This document shows positions 25,579 through 33,593 of a DNA stretch of 64,000 bases, one piece after another; within the stretch, counting starts at the first letter, position 1, and each line of letters opens with the position of its first letter. This stretch comes from Salinicoccus cyprini (GTDB taxonomy: Bacteria; Bacillota; Bacilli; Staphylococcales; Salinicoccaceae), in the NCBI RefSeq assembly GCF_007713705.1, contig NZ_VMSJ01000001.1, forward strand, positions 186,001-250,000, read 5' to 3'. The notes under the pieces were generated by a model. The model saw nothing but the letters and a program-made list of their open reading frames with translations, searched no databases and had not been told where the DNA came from. The translations under genes and the position numbers were made by a program.

Positions 25579-27243
25579 ATGGAGAATTTAAAAGAGAAAG
25601 ATAAGCTGAAAAAGTATATAAGTGAAAGCCGAAAGAATAATAAAATTGCCAATTTGGCTCTAAAAAATAAATACATTTTTTTTGGAAATTTTGACGAAGT
25701 GATATTTTCAAACAAATTCAACTGGAATTATAAGCATCTGCATAGTCAAAATACATATCAAGTATATATGCATACTTTAAACATAGTAGGTTTTTTAACT
25801 AATAGCTTCTATGAAACAAGTAAAATAGAGTACATAAGTAAGGCACGTGACATTCTTAAAGATTGGATTGATTCTGAGGAGAATACTTATGATAGTACTA
25901 AAAATGCCAGCTGGAAAGATCATAGTGTGGCAAGCCGTGTAAAAAATATTATATTCTATCAGCTACTGGCACCGGATAATCTGAAACTTGAAAAGAGTAC
26001 AATAGAAATTCAATTAAAACTTCATGGCGATTATTTAAGCGATAGAGAGCATTATTCTGAGAATAATCATGGGATGATGAGCGATGAAGCACTTCTTCTT
26101 ATAAGTAACTTTATTGAATCTCCTGAGTTATCAGCACGATTCAAGGAGATTTCTGTTCTTAGAATGGAACGCATAATTTACAAGCTTTTTTCTTCCAAAG
26201 GTATGAATTTGGAAAATTCACCTGAATATCATAAGTTGACACAAATATTATCAAGAAAATTTATAAAATTGACAGAAATCATGGGAATAGAATTTGACCA
26301 AAAATGCAAAGATATCATAGCGAACAGTCTAAAAATAGACAGTTTGATTATCAAGCCAAATAATACATATCCATTAATAGGGGATACGGGACTCAGAACA
26401 CTCCATATTAAAAAAAGCTATGATAATTTTATAGATTATCAGGCAGGCTTGGCCATCATAAATACTTTAAACAAAGAGCAAGAAATCAACTCTTCATGGC
26501 TCTCTTTCAAGGCAGGTTATGTCAGCAAATCTCATAAACAGTTGGATGATCTATCTATTAATTATTATCACCAAGGAGAGGATATACTGGTTGACTCCGG
26601 TAAGTACAATTATGATAGAAAAGATCCGATGAAACAGTATGTAAGGTCTCCCATAGCGCATTCTACTTTTTTGTCCAAAGAAAAAATCTATGCATTAACT
26701 AATCCACTTGATGACATAGATTATCTGAGATTAGTGTTTATAAAAGAGACACCAGCATTCGTACATATGGCAGCAATTAACCATTTATATGAAAACATGA
26801 ATGTATGGAGAGATATAATATATTTCGAATCAAAGGGCTTTATCGTCATAGACAGGTATTTGACTGATACAGCACGCTTGGTAGCTCAGAATTTCAACCT
26901 TCATGAAGAATTGACTGTTAAAAAAGGAGAAGGTAACGAATATAAGATATCTACACCTAATAATGTGAAACTCGTTTTGAAAGAGCACACACCTCGTACA
27001 GTTAATAGATACTACGGTCATAGCCATAAGGAAAGAGGATTCATTTCTAGAAAATTCGGTCAGTTTATAGAAACTCAACAAATAGAATTTATTAAAAAGT
27101 CATACAAAAACCAGTTTATTACTACATTGCATGAAGAGAAAGCAATTCACTTTGCGAACCTAGAACTAGTTGATGAAGTGCTTTCAATAGAAGTCAATGG
27201 CGAAAAGCATACAGTGTATTTACAAGCACAAAATCTCGTTTAG
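25579..27243 (+). CDS. Heparinase II/III-like protein (copy 2) with altered active-site motif
   Basis: 554 residues behind AAGGGAG. It follows copy 1 along its length: ENNHGMMSD near 161-169, ENSPEYHK at 212-219, YPLIGDTGLR and VDSGKYNYDRKDP. The motif that reads HKHRDD in copy 1 is HKQLDD here (residues 319-324), so the second His is replaced by Gln and the Arg by Leu. It has no signal peptide. Together with the ATP-grasp gene 11 bases downstream it forms a second heparinase/ATP-grasp pair, which suggests duplication followed by divergence to another substrate or to a binding role. Confidence 0.82.
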   Translation: MENLKEKDKLKKYISESRKNNKIANLALKNKYIFFGNFDEVIFSNKFNWNYKHLHSQNTYQVYMHTLNIVGFLTNSFYETSKIEYISKARDILKDWIDSEENTYDSTKNASWKDHSVASRVKNIIFYQLLAPDNLKLEKSTIEIQLKLHGDYLSDREHYSENNHGMMSDEALLLISNFIESPELSARFKEISVLRMERIIYKLFSSKGMNLENSPEYHKLTQILSRKFIKLTEIMGIEFDQKCKDIIANSLKIDSLIIKPNNTYPLIGDTGLRTLHIKKSYDNFIDYQAGLAIINTLNKEQEINSSWLSFKAGYVSKSHKQLDDLSINYYHQGEDILVDSGKYNYDRKDPMKQYVRSPIAHSTFLSKEKIYALTNPLDDIDYLRLVFIKETPAFVHMAAINHLYENMNVWRDIIYFESKGFIVIDRYLTDTARLVAQNFNLHEELTVKKGEGNEYKISTPNNVKLVLKEHTPRTVNRYYGHSHKERGFISRKFGQFIETQQIEFIKKSYKNQFITTLHEEKAIHFANLELVDEVLSIEVNGEKHTVYLQAQNLV

Positions 27244-27254
27244 GAGTGTTATGA

Positions 27255-28487
27255 ATGGATGAAAAAACATTGAGAAGAATCTATGAGAAATTCCAGACTC
27301 AAAATAGAAATGTATACTCTGAGAATATATCAGTAAATCTCATAGATATTACCAAGCGAGAACTGGAAAGACTCGGAATAAAATATAAAACCGTTGACTA
27401 TAGAGGGAAAGAAAGACTAGACCTCTACGATGGAGATGAATTTCTTTATAGATATAACAGGAGCTTCTATCACAACAATAGCAAGTTGGGTTTTAAAATT
27501 GCCAACGACAAGTTGTTGACAGAAAGATTTATGAAATACAACAACATAGCTACAACCAATTCAAGACTTTTTTCTGAAAATGATTTCGATAAGGCATATA
27601 AATACGTTTTAGAAAGAAGTCGACCGATGGTTGTAAAACCACTTAATCTTATGGGAGGATTGGGTGTCCATTTGAATGTTACCGCTCTAAATTTCGAGTA
27701 CGCTTGGAACCAATGTCGTAGTATACAGAAAGACAAAAAGGTAGAAGAACCTAGAATGATAGTTCAGGAACAGGTATCAGGATTTGAAGTAAGGATTAAC
27801 ATTACTGAAGGGAAAATCTATTCTTCGACACTACGCGTACCGTCACATGTAAAAGGGGATGGAAATCGTACGATAAAAGAACTTATAAATCTTAAGAATG
27901 CTGCGAGAAAAAAAGACCCTTTTCTTAAAAACAAACTAATTAAAATCAACAGCCATCTCGAAAATATTCTCAACCAGAAGGGTAGATCATTGGAATACGT
28001 TTTAGCAAACGAGGAGTTATGCGTCTTATATCCTCAATCCAATATGGTACAAGGTGGAGAAAATTATGAGGTTACAAATCTACTCAATCGGAATGTGCTC
28101 GAGCAAGCCAGAAATGCTGTCTTAGCTTTACCAGGTTTACATACAGCTGGAATAGACATCATGATAGATGATTTTAGTGACGAGTTAGGAACGGTTATTG
28201 AAGTTAATAAGGCACCAGAGTTTTTAATGACCTACTATCCTATAATTGGAGAGCCAAGAAATCCTTTATATAGTATTTTTAATAGTTTTTTTATTGAAAG
28301 TAGAGTTTTACGAGACAAAATATCGGCAAGCAATGTAAGTTCAGATGATTTGGAGGTCATCAAAGAACGGTACAGATTTCTCTATGAGAAACAGAAGTCC
28401 CAGGAAAATAGCATCCGTTCTTTATTGGAAGAAAACGAAGAATTGAAGAACAAGTTAGACCAATTTGGGAATGTTGATGAATTATAG
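27255..28487 (+). CDS. ATP-grasp amide ligase, cyanophycin-synthetase-like (copy 3), with coiled-coil tail
   Basis: 410 residues; the ATG at 27255 is preceded by AGGAGTG. ATP-grasp blocks: VVKPLNLMGGLGV at about 126-138, VQEQVSGFEVR at 170-180, RVPSHVKGDG at 194-203 with TIKELI after it, and EVNKAPEF in place of the EINP metal motif of the other copies (the Asn is kept). The last 40 residues are a charged coiled coil, absent from copies 1 and 2, which may hold a partner. The N-terminal region resembles copy 1 (YRYNRSFYHNNSKLG against a similar place in copy 1). Likely amide ligase in the same pathway; substrate may differ from the other copies. Confidence 0.78.
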   Translation: MDEKTLRRIYEKFQTQNRNVYSENISVNLIDITKRELERLGIKYKTVDYRGKERLDLYDGDEFLYRYNRSFYHNNSKLGFKIANDKLLTERFMKYNNIATTNSRLFSENDFDKAYKYVLERSRPMVVKPLNLMGGLGVHLNVTALNFEYAWNQCRSIQKDKKVEEPRMIVQEQVSGFEVRINITEGKIYSSTLRVPSHVKGDGNRTIKELINLKNAARKKDPFLKNKLIKINSHLENILNQKGRSLEYVLANEELCVLYPQSNMVQGGENYEVTNLLNRNVLEQARNAVLALPGLHTAGIDIMIDDFSDELGTVIEVNKAPEFLMTYYPIIGEPRNPLYSIFNSFFIESRVLRDKISASNVSSDDLEVIKERYRFLYEKQKSQENSIRSLLEENEELKNKLDQFGNVDEL

Positions 28488-28509
28488 ATTAATGTATAAG
28501 AGATAGTAT

Positions 28510-29619
28510 TCAATCATATCCCAAAGTTTTTTTGACTTCTTCTGCTTTTAAAATGATTTTATAAAGATCAAATAACTCCTGGTTGATCTTATCAGCATCA
28601 AAGAACTGTAAAGCAATCTTGCGTGAAAATTCGCCTAGTGTTCTGATTCTTTCGGGAGCTTCCAACAGGTGATCCAGATCGTTTTCAACATGGCCAATTT
28701 CATAGTTTAGAAACCTTTGTCCAGCGCCGCCGAAATTATTATGGACACCTTTCTGCCAGTTATCATTTTTGATCAGACCAACATAGTTTTTGCTGCCCAC
28801 AGAAATGACTGGTTTACCACATGCCATTCCTTCGATGGCTGATCTCCCTGGCGCAATAATGATATCGCAGTCGAGGTATGCTTTCTCCAAGGCCTTATCA
28901 ACGAGCCAGCCTTTAAATATGATTTCATGGTTACTATTTTTCAACAAGCTTGTACAAAGTTCCACAAATTCGTCTTTCAGGGTGCCGTCACCAATGATAT
29001 GTATGTTCAACTTGAATCTTGTATTCTTTCTTAAGTGATTGACCGCGAGAAGCATTATATCCATGATGAATTGCTTATCCTGGTCAAGTCGTGTAATCAA
29101 TCCGATGTTGAGTTCGCTCGAGTCATTTGTGTGGAATATTGGTTGATTGAATCGTTCTGTATCATAGCCATTAGGCATCACATAATACCTCTCATGGTAT
29201 TTGCTGATGCTATTTTGAAGATAGCCTTTAACACCTTCTGAAACAGTGATAACTGCACTCAGGTGGCGTATATGTTTTCTTAATTCATCTGCCCACATAC
29301 CATGGTAGGTTTCGACCATCGGAATTTCATATTTTCTGCCGTACTTCAGAGCGGCATGTTTTGAGCGCCCAGGATGGAAGTGGATCAGGTCAAAATTGAC
29401 ACTGGTATTTTCTATACTCTCCAGAGTCTCTTCGACACTGGAGAAGTCGGTTGGTATCGTGTTGATTCCATGGCTTTCCAGACGTTCCTGCAGAAGTCCG
29501 GGTTTTGAAACCACATGTACTTCACACCCATGTTTTTTCATATATAGGGCAGAGGCATATACGTTTTCATGTAATCCGCCCATCGGTGCATTAAAAAAGA
29601 CAATGTATAGAAGTTTCAT
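28510..29619 (-). CDS. Glycosyltransferase family 4
   Basis: 369 residues behind AAGGGGG. N-terminus KLLYIVFFNAPMGGLHE is the first strand and glycine loop of a GT4 enzyme. YHGMW, VMPNGYD, LITRLDQDKQF, HIIGDGTLKDEF and IAPGRSAIEGMACGKPV follow in order; the last is the acidic donor-binding motif. No membrane segment. The gene is convergent with the ATP-grasp gene with only 22 bases between stop codons and no terminator seen there. It is downstream of a leftward acyltransferase gene but separated from it by a strong terminator. Donor and acceptor unknown. Confidence 0.85.
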   Translation of the reverse strand: MKLLYIVFFNAPMGGLHENVYASALYMKKHGCEVHVVSKPGLLQERLESHGINTIPTDFSSVEETLESIENTSVNFDLIHFHPGRSKHAALKYGRKYEIPMVETYHGMWADELRKHIRHLSAVITVSEGVKGYLQNSISKYHERYYVMPNGYDTERFNQPIFHTNDSSELNIGLITRLDQDKQFIMDIMLLAVNHLRKNTRFKLNIHIIGDGTLKDEFVELCTSLLKNSNHEIIFKGWLVDKALEKAYLDCDIIIAPGRSAIEGMACGKPVISVGSKNYVGLIKNDNWQKGVHNNFGGAGQRFLNYEIGHVENDLDHLLEAPERIRTLGEFSRKIALQFFDADKINQELFDLYKIILKAEEVKKTLGYD

Positions 29620-29731
29620 AATATCCCCCTTGAATGATTTTGTTGCTTTGTTCTATTAAACTATAAAAACTAAGGTGGATAAAGAAAATCGATTTTTCTT
29701 AATCTCCCCCATACCATTATAGTTCCAAACA

Positions 29732-29770
29732 AAGCGCACTCTGACGTCCATACGACATCAGAGTGCGCTT
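29732..29770 (-). terminator. Strong hairpin terminator after the leftward acyltransferase gene
   Basis: AAGCGCACTCTGA-x-GTC pairs with GAC-x-TCAGAGTGCGCTT with one mismatch and a short loop, just past the stop codon at 29774. A and T runs flank the stem. Confidence 0.8.
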
Positions 29771-29773
29771 CAT

Positions 29774-31762
29774 CTAGCTTTCTATTATTTTCATTACGTC
29801 TTCTCTTATTACTGGTCCCATTGTAGTGGCGTAGGTTTCGTTGATGTGGCCTCCGTCATAGTAGATAAGCACTTTACCGATAATCGGTTCATATACGCCA
29901 TCAACTTTGAAATATTCCGTATAGTCTACGGGATGGACATTAGGGGACTTGTACTCGACGCGTTTCCATGGCATTGTTTCATCCATCGGTTCTACACTGA
30001 GCATTTTCTCTTTAGTGGCTTCGTATCCATACTGGTCAAGGTACTCGGGTATATTGAAACCGAAACGCTGGTTGTCCCTTATTGCCAGCACTGGCAATCC
30101 TACGTCATCTCCGATTTTATTCAGCTGTTTCACCATGCCTTCGGGTGGCTTTGGATAATCGGCCAATCCAAGATCTGCAGTCGCAACTACCAGGTCTATC
30201 TGGTCTTTATTTTCTCTTAGATAGTTGATTGCATTCTTGTTCCATTCCGCCTGAGGGCCACTTTCATGGCGCGTTGAAAATCGGCTGCCGAGCTGAGTCA
30301 TATTGATGATCCGGATCTTTTCCTCTTGAGCAAACTGCTGGAGGGCTGGCAGCCAGTGGGCAGAGTGAGAGCTCCCTGCCAGAACAATCGTGTGCGCGTA
30401 GTTTTCAGTTACCCCGTATTCGGCAATCTCAAGCTCTCCTTTGGTTTTTGGCTGGTGGACCTTATCTTCATAGGAATCAGCAAGGTTTTCCTGGGCCTGG
30501 GCTGCAGAAGGGATATATTCCTCCGGATTTGTATTGACTGGCCGATTTTCTTTTAAAGCATAGGCGCCAGGATAATTTTCAAAACTGAAGTTTTCATCAT
30601 TGCTTGGTATCGTAGTCTCATAATAGTAGTATAGGCTCGATGCGACTGCTGCATTTATGAGGAGACCGGTTGCGATTATGATTACAGGTTTTATGCTGAT
30701 ACTCATGGAACGAATCGGTTTTTCTATAAAGCGGGTAACAAACCATGACAATATGAATGAAAGCAGTATGATGCCTGTACCAATCCACACAGTCGGTATT
30801 TCTTCATGATGGTACTGATAGAATGATAGCAGAACCCAATGCCAGAGGTAGAGGCCAAAAGCAAGCCCGCCTGCTTTCATCATCCATGACCTGCCAAGGA
30901 AGGATTTTACGCCATATTTCGTATCCATGTTGCCGGAGACAAGTATCGCCACCGCGCAAAGCATTGGCCATAGGGCTATATAGCCAGGGAACAAAGTAGA
31001 GACATCAAATATGATGCCTGTCAGTATCAGACCGACAAGTCCAAGCCAACCGATGATATCTGCAAGAACTCCTGGTATGTTGATTCTTGACAGGTTGATG
31101 GCGAGCAGTCCCCCAAGGGAGAACTCCCATACACGTGTAGTGACATCAAAGTATGCCCAAGGCTGGTTGACTTCCGTCAAATAGATGGAATATATCAAGG
31201 ATGCAGCAAAAAGGATGGTTAAAAATATATTGATCAGTTTCACGCCATTAATTCTGCTGTTCTTTTTCAAAATGAAGAAAACCAGAGTGAACAGGATGAA
31301 CCATATAATATAGAACTGTCCTTGTATGGACATTGCCCAAAAGTGTTCGAGTGGCGTTTTCATCTGTTCACGATCGAGATAATCCGTATTTGATAATGCC
31401 AATTGCCAATTCTGATAGTAGAATAGGGAAGCGAATACTTCCTGGAAAGTCTTGTCCATTATGGACCTTGGCAGAAAGAAGATACTAAGTATGATAACAG
31501 TTAGTACGACTGTAACAACTGAAGGTAAGAGACGCTTTAATAGGTTGATGATGTAAGGGAAAAATTTGAATTCTCCTGTTTTGTTGTACTTTGAAACGAT
31601 GGATGTTGTAATCAGAAATCCTGAGATGACGAAGAAGACATCCACACCCCCGGAAACCCGGCCAAGCCAGATATGATAGATCGCAACAAGCAGAGCTGCA
31701 ATGATGCGCAGTCCTTCAATCTCAGGGCGAAACTTTCTTTCTATATCAATTGTCTGATGCAT
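29774..31762 (-). CDS. OatA-like O-acyltransferase (AT3 membrane domain plus SGNH domain), Cys-free form
   Basis: 662 residues behind AAGGAG. Residues 10-360 are an acyltransferase-3 membrane domain of about ten helices with the FRPEIEGLRIIAALLVAIYHIW start (the His near residue 27 is the usual catalytic residue) and SGGVDVFFVISGFLI. After a linker, residues 440-662 form an extracytoplasmic SGNH domain with GSSHSAHWL (nucleophile Ser) and a C-terminal YYDGGH that supplies Asp and His. Such proteins move acetyl groups across the membrane and O-acetylate wall or surface polysaccharides. The paralog at 33594 has eight Cys in its SGNH domain; this copy has none there. Confidence 0.88.
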   Translation of the reverse strand: MHQTIDIERKFRPEIEGLRIIAALLVAIYHIWLGRVSGGVDVFFVISGFLITTSIVSKYNKTGEFKFFPYIINLLKRLLPSVVTVVLTVIILSIFFLPRSIMDKTFQEVFASLFYYQNWQLALSNTDYLDREQMKTPLEHFWAMSIQGQFYIIWFILFTLVFFILKKNSRINGVKLINIFLTILFAASLIYSIYLTEVNQPWAYFDVTTRVWEFSLGGLLAINLSRINIPGVLADIIGWLGLVGLILTGIIFDVSTLFPGYIALWPMLCAVAILVSGNMDTKYGVKSFLGRSWMMKAGGLAFGLYLWHWVLLSFYQYHHEEIPTVWIGTGIILLSFILSWFVTRFIEKPIRSMSISIKPVIIIATGLLINAAVASSLYYYYETTIPSNDENFSFENYPGAYALKENRPVNTNPEEYIPSAAQAQENLADSYEDKVHQPKTKGELEIAEYGVTENYAHTIVLAGSSHSAHWLPALQQFAQEEKIRIINMTQLGSRFSTRHESGPQAEWNKNAINYLRENKDQIDLVVATADLGLADYPKPPEGMVKQLNKIGDDVGLPVLAIRDNQRFGFNIPEYLDQYGYEATKEKMLSVEPMDETMPWKRVEYKSPNVHPVDYTEYFKVDGVYEPIIGKVLIYYDGGHINETYATTMGPVIREDVMKIIES

Positions 31763-32061
31763 AGCACTGTACTCCTTAAACTGAATTCAGCTATCCATTA
31801 TACTGGAAATGTATAAGATTTTACATGTTTTTCTTATGTAAACGGAAAATATACGGAAAATCACATGATCCACAACAGAAAATATAAGAAATCCTTTCAA
31901 TACTTATAAAAATTGAGAGAAATGGATGAGGCTGAATGATAAAATACTGGTAAGAGATTTTCTTATACATTTAAAGAGCACGTTATACTGAAAACTATAA
32001 TAAACGTTTTCCATACGTTATTGTATATAGAAGAGCGATGTAAAATCGAAAGGAAGATTAG
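31763..32061. other. Divergent intergenic region
   Basis: 299 bases between the leftward acyltransferase gene and the rightward small CapA-like gene. AT-rich, with a direct repeat ACGGAAAAT near 31850; no gene or strong hairpin seen and no promoter that I would trust. Confidence 0.5.
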
Positions 32062-32577
32062 ATGTATTTTCTGAAGAGAAACTGGATGGACATTCTTGTT
32101 TTTGCATTGATTGTTGGTTCTGCGGGAACATTCATAAGTGCCCTTGTCTTTCCGCAAACATTTGACTATGAAGAATTTTATCTACTCGATAATGAACTGT
32201 CAGCAGAACAGTACTCTAATATTTCCATTCAAGTAAATGAGATGATCAATAATGATGAGACCAGACTCGCTGAGACCGTCCATAGGGAAGGATCGAATAC
32301 CATTGAGTTGAAAATCAATGATGCCAATAAGGGGACAATAGAAGGTGTCAAAACTGAATTTGATGAAATATTGAGCACCATGGGACTATCATTCACAGAT
32401 GATAATGGGACGCAGTGGAATCCAATAAATAATTTTCTGCCTAAAGTAGTGACGATTATCATTTCGATACTTATAGGTACAATTATTGGAGTAGTGTATG
32501 CATTAGGCAACCGTAGAGTAATGAGTGACGAAGATGTAAAGCATTATCTGGGACAGAAGACTCTTGGTACATTCTAG
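32062..32577 (+). CDS. Small CapA/Wzz-like membrane protein
   Basis: 171 residues behind AAAGGAAG. Two membrane helices (about 10-30 and 127-147) bracket a short extracytoplasmic segment, and the C-terminus DEDVKHYLGQKTLGTF matches in kind the end of the normal CapA protein at 49788 (EEIQKHLDLPVLGT). This is the plan of YwqC/CapA activators of bacterial tyrosine kinases, but the outer domain is shorter and differs. It is followed directly by a CapB-like gene that has lost ATP-binding motifs, so the pair looks like a diverged copy of the capA-capB module, kept as two intact genes. Confidence 0.68.
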   Translation: MYFLKRNWMDILVFALIVGSAGTFISALVFPQTFDYEEFYLLDNELSAEQYSNISIQVNEMINNDETRLAETVHREGSNTIELKINDANKGTIEGVKTEFDEILSTMGLSFTDDNGTQWNPINNFLPKVVTIIISILIGTIIGVVYALGNRRVMSDEDVKHYLGQKTLGTF

Positions 32578-32587
32578 GAGGAAAATT

Positions 32588-33220
32588 ATGCGAAAGCAAA
32601 GTGAGGTCGACAACTTTCAAGGTGTGGATCACGAAATACTGGAAAACTTGCAGACTGCCACCAAGGTCATTAGGAATACCATGGGCAGGAATGGCTTGCA
32701 GACATTACTGGTCAGTTCTGTTAATGACAGTTCTGGAGTAGCCGAAGCCGCCACTCACATTGCTTATCTGATGGTGCAGTTGGGGCAGAGAATATTACTG
32801 ATCAACATGGATTGTACAATGGAAGAACATGTTGTGTCACGACTGCAACCTGAAAAAGGGGACAAGCTTCTTAAAACTTTGGCTGGTTCCCCCTACATGA
32901 GCGAAGCAATCAAGCAGACACAGTACGATGAGCTGAATTATATTGGAATAGAAGATGTAGATGATAAAGAATTGATGGATATAATCGATGGTAGTAATCT
33001 TGATTCCAGACTCAATCCTTTGAGAAACTACTTCGACACCATTATCATTATCGGCCCCGACTATGAAAGGTATGAGCGTTACTCAAGCATATTTGAAACT
33101 GCAGACAGTCTCGTAACAATTTCAAAAGATAATACCAGTGATTATAGAAAACTCAGAACATATTTGAATGAATCGGACTTGTTCAAACTTTATAGCCTGG
33201 GCGTGATTCGACATAGGTAG
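32588..33220 (+). CDS. CapB-like BY-kinase homolog lacking Walker motifs (pseudokinase)
   Basis: 210 residues; the ATG at 32588 follows AGGAGG at 32578-32582 region and is preferred to an earlier in-frame GTG/TTG. The protein matches the order of CapB (50481-51191) but the Walker A segment SATPSAGKSTT is SVNDSSGVAEA here (residues 44-54), the VDADLRRP block is INMDCTME and the Walker B IIDTPP is IIIGPD. There is no C-terminal tyrosine cluster. ATP binding and autophosphorylation therefore look lost while the fold is kept. With the small CapA-like protein it may act as an inactive partner or regulator of surface-glycan synthesis, perhaps of the adjacent acyltransferases. Confidence 0.7.
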   Translation: MRKQSEVDNFQGVDHEILENLQTATKVIRNTMGRNGLQTLLVSSVNDSSGVAEAATHIAYLMVQLGQRILLINMDCTMEEHVVSRLQPEKGDKLLKTLAGSPYMSEAIKQTQYDELNYIGIEDVDDKELMDIIDGSNLDSRLNPLRNYFDTIIIIGPDYERYERYSSIFETADSLVTISKDNTSDYRKLRTYLNESDLFKLYSLGVIRHR

Positions 33221-33296
33221 AGAGTAGCTAAAACCAATCTACCAGTGTTTTATTCTGCATTATCATTTTCTGTTCGCTTAATACACACTCAATACT

Positions 33297-33386
33297 ATTG
33301 CAGTGATCAATCTGCTGTTTTCATTTGCTGTCGACCATATGTTGAGACATTGCTGAAACAGTAGATGCTGGTCATTGCAATTTTTT
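33297..33386 (+). terminator. Long hairpin with T run, terminator or small structured RNA
   Basis: Bases 33297-33321 pair with 33355-33381: 25 pairs with four G-T pairs and a 2-base bulge, around a 33-base loop, followed by six T. It ends the pseudokinase operon; its length is unusual for a plain terminator. Confidence 0.6.
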
Positions 33387-33546
33387 AGTAGGCTAAGATT
33401 TATATTGCCACCTCACATATTATTCTATATTATAAAAATAACATATTACATTTTCAAAATATTTAAAAATATGTAATTGAAGGATGGCAAGCCAAGGGCC
33501 ATAATTGAATTCCATATAACAGTGATGCTGAATTTCCAGTCGACGA

Positions 33547-33552
33547 TATAAT
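33547..33552 (+). promoter_or_regulatory. Possible -10 box for the second acyltransferase gene
   Basis: TATAAT about 42 bases before the start at 33594; no clear -35 box. Confidence 0.35.
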
Positions 33553-33593
33553 GACAGATCGAGTTTATAGAAAACTTTAAAGAAGGTCATATT

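Larger units (their letters stand above)
33221..33593 (+). other. 373-base intergenic region
   Basis: It contains the long hairpin 33297-33386 and a TATAAT at 33547-33552 about 40 bases before the next gene. No coding sequence is evident. Confidence 0.6.

Noticed and set aside
32564-32587. Earlier start for the CapB-like pseudokinase gene
   Set aside because: It would overlap the upstream gene and has no ribosome site, while AGGAGG lies just before the ATG at 32588.
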